Source: Clavelina lepadiformis
Lineage: Eukaryota > Chordata > Ascidiacea > Aplousobranchia > Clavelinidae
Assembly (NCBI RefSeq): GCF_947623445.1
Contig: NC_135245.1
Coordinates: forward strand, 19,599,501 to 19,663,500
DNA: 64,000 nucleotides
Reading direction: 5' to 3'
Of the stretch, positions 35,808 to 46,236 are shown one piece after another; position 1 is the stretch's first letter, and every line of letters begins with the position of its first letter. Both the position numbers and the translations under genes were made by a program. The notes under the pieces are model-generated. The model was not told the DNA's origin and did no database searches. It worked only from the letters and a program-made list of their open reading frames with translations.

Positions 35808-37831
35808 TGCCAGACAGGTATCAGATTTTACAGTTTATGTAAAAATACGTGCTGACGTGTCTCTTATCCACTTAGGCTATAGCGTTGGTAAACAAGAAAG
35901 TTTAAATACATTTTAAGATTCAAAATATAACATTTCTATTTAACAACGTCGGTTAAAGAAACAAAACCGGGAAACTTGCCTAAAACGAAATTCGTCCAAT
36001 TACACACCATTTTACAATAACTATTAGGATATGAATAAGTAGAGCTACTGAGCTACCCTAATAACCTATGTACTGTAGTCCTAACCTATCTCTTTCTCTT
36101 GCAATCAATAGTCGAAATAAGTCCATGCTGAAAAGACTTAAACAGTGTTGCCAATTTAACATTTCAGAAAGAGTTATTTTTCTTGCAAAATTGATTTTTG
36201 GTCTAAACCAGTGATTCTCAACCGTGGCTCTCAACTGTACATTTTGCGGTTCTTACTAACTTCGTGAAAAATTAATCAGTTGTACCAGAATTGCAACAAA
36301 GGAAGTAAAAGAAATCAAGAATTAGCGAATTGTCTCAGCAAAGATCCCGTGTATGAAGTATCAATGTTACCAGGTTACTACTGTTCTTCTGTGTAAAATC
36401 ATTTTGAGGTTTGTGACGTCATAATATATTTAGTCCTGATCGTTAGCTGTAGCAATAAATGGCGATGACTATGGCAGCTCCTTACAAACCTTAGGTTTGA
36501 AATTTGGCTCTGGCACTAAAAAGGTTAAGAATCACTGGTCTAAACTCTAAAGTGTGCATTTTAAGAACTTGGTCACCCGAAGATAAAAAGGACGAAGTAC
36601 TTTGAATAAACTAAAATCGCTGGGAAATAAAAAATATTTCTAAATCTATTGCCACAACTAAAACTCCAAATGTTATAATTCCGGTAGCGCGGATGCAATT
36701 TTACATTCTCAGCATGTTGCTTACATAGCATTAATATTGTTTTAGATAAATTTTGTCAAAATATTTTAGAGTAAGAGTTGGACTGCGAGCTAGATAAAAA
36801 AAACCTTGCTCATAAGTAACGTAAAAAAGAGTGTAATTGGCAAAACTAATTTTTTGTCAACCCGGATGGTGGATGATTGACAGATACACCATAGCTAGGG
36901 ATTGGAACGCAAGGCACATTTTTCTCTGCATCCTTGGTATCATGCAGATACCTAGCACCTCGTTCAACACACTTTCGTAAACCTCGGTATAGTCTGCAAA
37001 CGGCAGTTGATAAAATTGCTAAAAAATTTGTTCCATAATTTTCAGTGCTTACCGTTTTTTTCATTACGTCACGCGTTGTGCATCGTCGTATATAAGATTA
37101 GAATTTTAAGTATGGGTTAATTTTTCTTGCTAAAAATGGGCTGTAGCCTATGTATCCGCTTCAATACCGTTATTAAAACATGGAATTTTCTTACCCAAAT
37201 TCTATTCCACATGAAGGTACATCCGAACATCAAAGTGGCAAAAAAGTTGTGTGGTGCTATAGTCTGGTCGAAGTTTAAGATGTCTAGTTGCAGTTAAACA
37301 CATCCACTTTGGCCAAAAAAATCGTGTTTTGTCTATTTTTCACAAATCATACTTCATAACAGTTTCTTTACCCACACCAAGTTTTGCCTGTGCCAAGAAA
37401 CATGTTCTATGGCAATAACAACTTTATTTTCCTGAAAACATTGCAATCAACGAATCTTAAATTTTACATAAGTTAAAGGGTATAACAGGAAAAGGACATA
37501 ATAAACATAGGACTAAAAGTATAACATAAAATCCCACAACGCACCACTCCATACAGGAAACAGATTTTTCCCTTACAAGCAAATATCTTTCAAATCATTT
37601 AATTTTTATAGAACTTTAGCATTGAAACACATCACATTTAAGAACGGTCATTTATGCATGGAAATTTACCTTGACGACCTTATTACTATTTTTCTTGTAA
37701 ATTCTTATCATGGATTTGAAAGCTGGTCTGAAAACACTTATGGTGTTAAAGCAAAATATAGGAGAAAGTTGACTGCAACAAAAATAATACTGGCAAAAAA
37801 ATTAAACTATAATTATACACAGTTTTCAAGT
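35808..37831. other. intergenic between POLR1E and the SENP-like gene
   Basis: Contains one clear hAT non-autonomous element (36209-36538). Otherwise AT-rich with no supported exon. It should include the promoter of POLR1E near 35810-36100. Confidence 0.5.
36209..36538. mobile_element. hAT non-autonomous transposon (330 bp)
   Basis: The left terminus CAGTGATTCTCAACC and the reverse complement of the right terminus CAGTGATTCTTAACC form the classic hAT-type inverted repeats (CAGYGRTTCTCAACC). An exact 8-bp target duplication, GTCTAAAC, flanks it at 36201-36208 and 36539-36546. The interior has no transposase frame. It must have been mobilised by an autonomous hAT element elsewhere in the genome. 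Confidence 0.85.
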
Positions 37832-40018
37832 TTATCTTTTAATCTTATTGTCGATGAGTTCTTGTCGAAGCCATTCGCGGAATTCTGTTACATTGGAAGG
37901 AAAAATTAATAAAGTCAAATTGTACAAAATTTTTCTTGCAAACATGCACACGTATACCCCACAGTCATATGCATTCTGCTGTTGAGGAAGGTTCTGGAAC
38001 ACAGAGAAGAAGAAACAAATGTACTTGAATGTATCGAACTAACAGAAAGAATTCACATTTTACAAACCGGTGAAGTTGAAATTGTCCATGAAAATTTTGC
38101 CTTAGTGATTTCATTGTATTCTTTTTCAACTGCGGTGAGTATCATCTGTTCAAAATATTCAAGCCAAATAAAAATTACGAGTTTATGAGTTAGGTGAAAG
38201 TTATTGAATTAAACCTAATGCTGGTAACTCACATGTAAAATCAAGTTTGAACATAATACCGAGAAAAAAACTATAACATGTAACAAGTTTAATTGTATGG
38301 TTGATTTCATCAAGAAATTATGAACTACCGTTATGAACGGTGGTAAAAAGATAGAAGTTTTAAAGTTAACTGAAGATTTAACAAACACATAATCTTTCAC
38401 AAGCTTGCTTAGACACATGTGCAAAAATATTTCTGAACCTAAGCTATGATGTGCTAAAGCCGACACCAACAAAATATCACACTCACTGCAACGCATTCTT
38501 CTTCATCAGTGGTCATAGGCATTGAGTTATAAACCTCAATTGTATGACGATTTGGTCGAGCACAGAGAAGACTCCAATGTGAAGCGATACATATCGGTAT
38601 GAGAACAAACGACTGCTTTTCCCAGTTTTGTGGCAAGGTTACTTTGTAATTTTTACGTAGTTCCTCGTAAAAAAAGCTGCTCACATAACAGGTGCTTGGC
38701 TTCTCCTTTACAAGCAGCTTCAAATACTCATTGATTATGACATCATTAAGCCATTCACCTGGACTTAGAGTCTGTAAATCAATGTATCGAATTCCAGGTC
38801 TCACTTCCTTTAAATCATGTTGAGAAGATCGTAACTTAGCTTTGGCGGTCTGAAGACATTGGGAAATTTCTTTAAGTCTGCAAAACGATGTTAGAAAACA
38901 TGCACCGGTATGTTAAGAAATGACCTGTTAAACCTCAAATTGTATCAAAAAAGTGGAAAAATTCCTGAGCTGTTGTCAAATGAGCAATGCAATACCTTGG
39001 AGTAAAATCCTGATGATATAAGTTGTTCATTCGCCGAGCAACTTGCAGTGCAGTGAGGTTTTCCAAAGGGTAATTCTCGTCCATCATAAAGTTGTTGACA
39101 ATATCTGTGATGAAATCAAAACTAAATATTTAAAGGAGTATTCATCAACTCCGACCAGTTCCATTGAAGTACAATCGAAATCTGCTATAAAACTCTTGGC
39201 TACAATTTGTACTACATGTATTTCTAATATCACAAGAAAATACTGGACGTTAATATAATTTATATGTATCAAGTACTTATCACTACTACGTAAGACAACG
39301 TAAAATACAACAAGTTCTTACTTTTAACAACTCGCTTAATATCCCAAAAAGTAAAGGTTACATTTTGGTCGACTTTGGACACAACTATTAAGTCGTCATC
39401 GTCATTATTCGTAGTTTTCTGGCTTTTAGGGCTCAGTTCTTGACGTAAAAAACGAAAAGCTTTCATAAAAGAAGACTCAGATTTATGCGATGATATTGTT
39501 TCTCCCTGAATGGAATCATGTGCTGATCCAGCACTGGTGTTTGGTCTATCACGGTCGCCTTCTACGGAATAGGCTAAAGTTTTGGGCTGATTGCCTAATT
39601 GGTTAGTGGATGTACCATTTTCTGTTGATTTAATGCAATTAGATGTATCTGTCGGTTGATTGTTATATTCAGGTGTGCAACTCATTTTACAAGAATCATT
39701 TGAACTGGGCTCTAAACAGACTAAGTTTGATGTTCCACCATTTGTACTAGTAGCGCTTTGCACACCACTTTTGATGGGTGAGATGTTGCCAAATCGTTTG
39801 TGTCGATTTTTCCTAGATTTCACTTTCAACCCGCCTTCTATTCCATCAGCAAAATGAGAGAGATCGGGTTGGGTGCTAGATTGTGCATGCAGTGATCTCC
39901 TTCCGTGGATATTGGACTGGGGAAGTTGTTTGCCTTTCAAATTAGGAGAGTATTTTTTGCATAACTTATTACCAGAGTTCATTATTAACTCATTGCTAAG
40001 TTCAAATGAGCCTATCAT
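37832..40018 (-). CDS. SENP/Ulp1-type SUMO protease (C48)
   Basis: Five exons join in frame to 478 residues: 39322-40018, 38996-39104, 38487-38877, 38068-38145 and 37832-37993. Residues 1-230 are polar, Ser/Asn-rich and basic, without a domain, as in the regulatory N-terminus of SENPs. The C48 fold follows: 'LQTLSPGEWLNDVIINEYL', YVSSFFYEEL, 'FVLIPICIASHWSLLCARP' with the catalytic His of HW, and in the last exon 'LPQQNAYDCGVYVCMF' with the oxyanion Gln and the catalytic Cys of QxxxDCG. The third triad residue, Asp in YYDSM of SENP1, reads Asn here (EVYNSMP). The enzyme class matures SUMO and removes it from nuclear proteins. The Asn may weaken catalysis or be tolerated. SENP1/2-like is the best guess at subfamily. 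Confidence 0.88.
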
Positions 40019-40778
40019 GATATCTTAGCTGCAGAAGCAGAACACATGGAAAAAGTTAACAAGGATCTCACTTAAGAGATTGAAATGATTAACAGTATAT
40101 AGTTAACATATAAATATAGTTAATTTAGTTATACTGTATATACAGTTGATACATACATTAACCAAACTAAACATTACAGCTTGCATTACTATAATAACTT
40201 TAACCCCAATGGTGCTACACCTAAACAAATCTGAACAATCTTCATGGTCACTCTATGCATATAATTTCACTATCTGATTATTTGCAGCCATCGTATCTAT
40301 AACTGCAGTTTCAGCATAAGTAATTATAAAAAAACCTTCGGTTTCAGTGATTTTTAGTGCAGTATTTTCAAGTATAACTATCGATGCTACAGTTCCAAAA
40401 CTCCAATACTGTGCTAAACTGAAAATTATAAATTGGTATTCAAAAACTAGCATTTCTTTGTTTATTTATTATAAATTGGCGAAAGGACAAAACATTTTAG
40501 CGTGCACGTTGATGAATTGATTGCGTGCAGGTGCCATACTTTCCACTAGACACCAGGAACCGAGTTCTTGTCCATGAAGGGTGGGTTTCTTTTCCCACCC
40601 ACTGATATACAGCACTGAAGCAATTTTTATTCATTAGTTGCTTCAACACACCACCTGCTCGTTTGCTTAACTTTCGTTTTTCAACTTATGTTTTATAGAT
40701 TTAACTAATTATAGGTTTAGTGGTCGTGCTAGTTGTTACCAGCAAATATTAACGTTATTTGTCTTGCGCACGTTTTAA

Positions 40779-41000
40779 GCCTTTTCGACTTTGTCACTTT
40801 TTCTTGTTCATTGGCGCGTGTTAGTAACAACTGGCTTGATTTTTCGTCCCCACCGCGCTTTTGACGAGAAATAAAATGATTGTGATTGATTGAAATATTT
40901 ATGACAATCGGAACTTGCACAAAGGCTATAGACTAGCTCGGTAACCGGGGCTCAAGCGATGAAGAATCATCGCCGGGTTTAAGTCGTGCAAAAACCATCC
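40779..41000 (+). repeat. interspersed repeat copy 2 with tRNA-like SINE head
   Basis: The first 110 bases match the repeat at 25283-25396. It continues into an A-box-like TAGCTCGGTAACCGGGG and, about 35 bases on, a B-box-like GGGTTTAAGTCGTGC. The second half (AATCATCGCCGGGTTTAAGT) recurs near 52815-52842. Together this suggests a tRNA-derived SINE family whose name is unknown to me. Confidence 0.5.
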
Positions 41001-41125
41001 TCCGAAGTTGAACATTATAATACAATAGGCCTACCATAAAAAGCAGTAATATAATACCGTAGCGTATAGCCCACCAGCTTTAAGCTTAGGCCTACCTGAA
41101 TTTTCTTCTAGGACAACAATAACTT

Positions 41126-41662
41126 ACGGAATGAGGAAACTGAGAAACGCGCATAGACATAAACATTGTTCATATTATATTTCCGATGTCTATGGGTACG
41201 CGAATCGAATTTAAGGAAAGTGAGGTACTACAGAATATATTTTCATAATTTCTAGCGATTGAAGTCGCAAATATACTTGGTATTATTTAGCTTCGCCTGC
41301 TAACTATTAAAATAGTTTTATCGCAATGCATTTGAAACCATGTATAATATTCAGAAAAATATTTTTCAGAGCAGTGATTTATTTATTGTAGTTTTTACGG
41401 AATGAGGAAACTGAAGAACGTGACATTAATTTACGAAAGGTGAGAAATTACAGAATATTTTTCTTAAATATTTGTAGTTATTAAAAAAGCAAATATACTT
41501 GGTATTCGCGTGTCAAGTGTCAACTTTATGAAAAGTTTTTTTGTCGCAATGTATTTGAAACAATCTGCAGTAGAGGTCAGAAAAGATCTTTGTCAGTAAA
41601 ATGATTTCTATAGCAGTTTATAAACCTACATGAATATAGCAACTTTTAAAGAAATTCCAAGA
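41126..41662 (+). repeat. degenerate tandem duplication, two units of about 265 bp
   Basis: Unit 1 (about 41126-41392) and unit 2 (about 41397-41662) share ACGGAATGAGGAAACTGA, CAAATATACTTGGTATT and a 'TCGCAATGxATTTGAAAC' word in the same order and spacing. Divergence is high, so the duplication is old. No function is seen. Confidence 0.55.
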
Positions 41663-43396
41663 CGACTTCTATGTTTTGCTGTGCGTTTTATGAAACACTT
41701 TGTGCACGTACGCTGTAATTATGTTTTTCCGAAATATCTCGAATGTCCTACAACTTTATGACAAACAATATATCGATTGTTATTCATGCCAAAGCCTCCA
41801 TTGACCCTCCAAATATATGAAACGTCTTTTGTCGAAAATAGAATGAACAAATAATTGCGAGTTTTAAAAATTAAAATTACGTTGTCGTTTATAAGCCATA
41901 AATAAACAAAGTGCATTAAAGCCATCATTTCGCACATAATATTTATTACCACTACATATATGTGGCGAACACATCGCATTGCTGCAGTTGGTGAAAGTTA
42001 ATAACTTGTTATTTTCTGCCGGTGGTCAGTAAGCCTTGGTCACACGAGGTGTCGCCCGAGCGAAGTCGCAGGTTTGATTATACGCTGAAGTGCTCACAAG
42101 CGATTACTATTCAAGTCAAATGGTAACTTACAAAACAGAAATTGTTGGCACCCCAAGTCACCAAACGTTCGTAAACTGGCACACTGCATTCGAAAGGTTA
42201 CGGCGTACTATTCTACATCGTAATAGAATATACGGCGTGTAGTGATGTCAATTAACACTTAGTGAACCGGTGTGAAAGGTCTTTTACGGTCAACTTTGGC
42301 CTGTATAGAGTAACGAATTTGATTTCATAATGTTATAGCATACAGCTATACAATGTAACAGCATGTGCAGTATAAATCTTTGCATTGTGTTTTGCTACTT
42401 TTACGGTTATTAAAACAGCTGGTAATATTAAATAATATGTATTACATTCCGATACCGTATAGGTTAGGCAAAGGACTGTCATGGCCAAACAGAACCAAAC
42501 AAAAAAATTTCTTCCCAAACCCAGATTACTAGCTTCATAAACCAACGAACTTATCGAAATGGGTAATCTTACACGGCTGGCTTCTCCACTGAAGCTTGGT
42601 GAATGTGATGTAGTAAGAGATGCTTTCTGTACTGTTTGCGTATTGTATAAAACCGTTAGCTGACCGTTAGCTTTAAACACTGATAAATGATTTAGATCAC
42701 GGCAAGCCAGAGTGGTGTCCAGTATTTACCTGAACTTTTTTAAGAAAGTAATTATTTCTTCTAAATCAAAGGAAATATGAGAAAAATCATAACTGTACGT
42801 AACTGAAACCGTCAAAGGTGAGATGTGATTCATAGTCATAACAGAAAGTTGAAGAGATAGTGTTTAGTTGAACATGACTGTAGTTAGTCTAAATCAAGTT
42901 CTATCTCAAACCCAAGCGAGAAATAGGTCACTTTACTCGATCTGGTTCATACAAATAGGCTACAGTTAAAATTGGATACATTTTAACTGCATTAAACTTC
43001 TAATTAATCTCAAAGATAATAACTGCTTCACTGACGTATCGAAACGTTTAGGAAACTCTGATACGCAGTAAAGCCTGTAGCCTATAACATGCGTTGGTTG
43101 ACAAAGCTTGCAATATAAAGGGATGTAGTCAGATAAATTTTAATGAAAGCTTCTTTCACAATGACTTCCAACGTCCTAGTTTGTACATAGTTGCTAGAAG
43201 GAGGCGAATTAACGAGACAATCATCATACCACTCCATGTCATCTGCAAAGCCCTTAAAATGTAACCGGGACTAAAATCACGAAAACCACAAGAGGAAGGA
43301 AAAGCGCAATTGCCTCGACCTATTAAAATCATCAGCTATTTTTGAGCGTATGATATGATCATATGTTTATTTTTATTGCAGAAGAAAATTCACAAA

Positions 43397-44817
43397 ATGT
43401 TTAAATTCATTTTTCAAGGCCCTGTTTCGAGGCCTAAATACCAAGCCAAGAAGCGCCTGAGTTTGCATTTTGTTACTACTTTTATTTTTCTCACGTTCTT
43501 TTTCACATGGGTGCTTTTGTTTATGCTGATAACAACAGAGAGTACAAGAGAAGAAAATAAGAACAACAAATCAAAGGGGATGAAACCGACGTAAGTTAAC
43601 TCAGTGTTAGCCGACTTGTTTCGCAAAATATAGGTGACTAAGGATAACAGGAAGATTTCTTTGTTCACAGCCTGAAAACAATGGCAGAGTCCACTACCCA
43701 AGAAAATAAGTGGAAGCAAATGACCATTGACAACGACAACAACACAAAGTTTGTTAAGGAGCCTGAGCTTTGGCATCAGATGGATAGCGGAGAAAAATCT
43801 TGCAACTTCAACGACGGTGAAGAAAAATTAAGCTTTTAGCTGTGTTAACCTTAGGTTAACTTCAGCCATTTAAATAACAGCGAACTTGCATTAAACGTAC
43901 AAAGCAGCCTATTCCAAACGAAGAGGGCGTGAATTTTTAAAAACTTAATCTTTTTGCAGACTCAATTTGGACGATGGTAACTTTTGTTAAGTCTACAGCA
44001 ACTAATTTCGATCATCGCAACTTACTGCGCAGCACCTGGGCATCGTTGAGAAAGATCGAGAATCGTTCATTGTTCACTGTCTTTGTCATCGGCAAAACCG
44101 ACAGCGACGTCCAGGCTCTAATAGACGAGGAACACGAGACTTACCACGATATTCTGCAGACTACAGAGCCTAAGAACTACAAGTAAGTTGAGCGCATGTC
44201 CTGCTGCATTAATTTACGATGAGGTTTACTTGATGGTTGCGTTTTACAGAAACATCGGTTTAAAAACATTAGCCGGAATGAAATGGGCGGCAGAAAACCT
44301 TCCAATCAGCTACTACTACTCCACATCAGATGACGACATGTGGATTGATATGCTTAAAGTGAAAGAACTGATTGATCAATACAGGGGGGTTGTAGTGGAG
44401 AAAGACTGGCCGGAATTTCCCATCATTTGCACTTATAAATGGTGGAGAGGTTCTGCAGAACCACTCAGAAATCAATGGGATAAAAATAGTGTGTCCAAAG
44501 AACAATATCCTTGGCCTTATTGGCCTGCGTTCTGCTTCGGTGGCATGTACACCACCAGCGTTAACGTTATCAAACAACTTTGGGAGCTATCCACAAAATC
44601 TCTGCCGTTTTATAATGTTGATGACGTATGGATCACGGGGCTATTACGTCAGAAGCTACAAATGCCAAACGAGATGGTGATTCGACCAGACCAGCATGCC
44701 GCCAAACACTATAGAGAGTTTAAAAAGACTAACGCCAAAAAAGTTTTAAAGAAATTTACTCAACAATGGCGCAGTTTTTTGAAAACAATTGAAAACAAAA
44801 ACGTATGTTGGTGGTAG
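43397..44817 (+). CDS. GT31 beta-1,3-glycosyltransferase (galactosyltransferase-type)
   Basis: Four exons, 43397-43590, 43671-43816, 43960-44182 and 44250-44817, join to 376 residues. The start follows an acceptor-like TTGCAG by 15 bases, so there is a 5'-UTR intron or spliced-leader site. Residues 20-45 are a signal anchor (TFIFLTFFFTWVLLFMLI), so this is a type II Golgi protein, then a stem with EEN/KQM-rich polar sequence. The catalytic domain has the GT31 order: 'FDHRNLLRSTW', 'YHDILQTTEP', LKTLAGMKW, then YYYSTSDDDMWID with the DDD metal/UDP motif, 'YPWPYWPAFCFGGMYTTS', and VDDVWITGLL, the counterpart of the EDV motif. The C-terminus is CWW. It should transfer Gal or GlcNAc from the UDP-sugar in beta-1,3 linkage; donor and acceptor are not decided by sequence. 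A paralogue lies at the right edge of the window on the other strand. Confidence 0.88.
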
Positions 44818-46236
44818 AAAGACTTATTTGCACAGCACCTTGCAAAAATCTTCAAGTCCTATTTTAGACAACTTAAATTCTTTTAACTATGCGTCTTTAT
44901 GCTGTAATAGATGTTTAGCTTTCATTTTATTCATCGCGACATCATTGTGCTGTGCATAAATTATTAAGATGTTTGTGCATTATGACTAAATTCATTTTTA
45001 ATATTATACCTCATCAATTGCATCGAAGTGTTTTAAACTAATGTTTGCAACGTATTTGGTACAATTACAAGTGTTGTTTTAGTTTTAGTTTATGCCTTTT
45101 TTAGGATAAAGGTGGCAGGCTACTAAGTTCGCGTTCAGTCTAAGCTACGAGCGTCTGCTGGAGCAGGGAGTAGTTGTCAATTTATTACGCAAGATTACTC
45201 AAGTCAGTAATACCACTGCTTATAAGATGTCTATTGAGTTGCAAACACAATGACTAGCGTAGAAAGCTCATTTGCTTCTCTCTTTGTCTCTTATTCTGGT
45301 CGCTGGTAGAAGTGCGAGCTTATAAAACGTGAAGCGATGGGAGTGAAAATGATCGACAAGAAAAACGGAGCACTTCAAAACATGTGCAGCGAAGTAAACA
45401 ATGTGTTGGCAATGGGACTCGAGAGTAACATGTAATTGAAGCTGACGTGTAGATAAATACAACCAGTAAAAAGTTAATGTGGCAAAATAATATTTCGCAC
45501 CATTGTTTGTTTGTTTTTCGTGTGTTTTCCCACGCTTTTATTTTTGTTAGTTAATTATCAGTTAGCTTTTATTCTGTTTGTTATCACCATGATTTTTCTT
45601 GTCCACTGCTTTATTTTATGTTGTTTTCTTTGGCGCCTCAAGTGTTTCGATGTGGTCGAACGCGGAATCATTACGTGTCCTTTTTCGGTTGGTGTCCCGC
45701 ATTGGCTTCAGGAGGGAGTGGTTGCCTTCCTAAAAAACGTGGACTTCGATTCTTCGAAGCAGTCTAGATACGAGCGTTCAGGACAAGGACTTGTCGTTTT
45801 TGTTGGTCTCTCGGATCTGCTCTGGTTGTTTTTATTATATTTTATCAACTTAATTTGAATGTGTGTCCTTGACGCTAAGCCTCGAAGGGAGAAGAATTTT
45901 TTTTATCTCTTCTGAAAATACAATCGAGCTTCATTGAAAAACGTTCGTTGGCTTTGAGTGGGCCGTGAAAGCGGTAGAAAACGTACCTGGCAAAAGAAAA
46001 TCTGTAACATTAAGAAGCGGGCATTTGCAATAAAGATTTCTTATCAGCACAGGTACTGGAAACAATCTGGTGATGTACTAAAAAGAGTGTTCACACGAAG
46101 TTATTCAGAGTTAGTTTCCAAATATTAAACGACAGTTGAAGTGTTATCAAAAAACAAGTTCATAAACTTCAATCAGTAACTAGAAAACACTACTCCAAGA
46201 AATGATGTAATGGTATTAAAAATGCCTGCCAGGCCG
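44818..46236. other. intergenic between GT31 gene and Gypsy fossil
   Basis: No supported gene. A hydrophobic 115-codon frame at 45511-45858 begins in a repeat also found at 57783-57848 and is not taken as coding. Confidence 0.45.
45481..45546 (+). repeat. dispersed 65-bp repeat, copy 1
   Basis: ATAATATTTCGCACxATTGT plus the following TTGTTTGTTTTTCGTG and CCCACGCTTTT match 57783-57848 at nearly every position. The family is unknown; it may be part of a longer transposon. Confidence 0.6.

Larger units (their letters stand above)
40019..43396. other. intergenic, repeat-bearing
   Basis: 3.4 kb without a supported exon. It contains an interspersed repeat joined to a tRNA-like SINE head (40779-41000) and a degenerate tandem duplication (41126-41662). 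The frames at 41719-41979 and 42333-42680 look like chance frames in AT-rich DNA. Confidence 0.5.

Noticed and set aside
45511-45858. 115-codon hydrophobic plus-strand frame
   Set aside because: It begins in a dispersed repeat and has a low-complexity hydrophobic composition, with no recognised domain.
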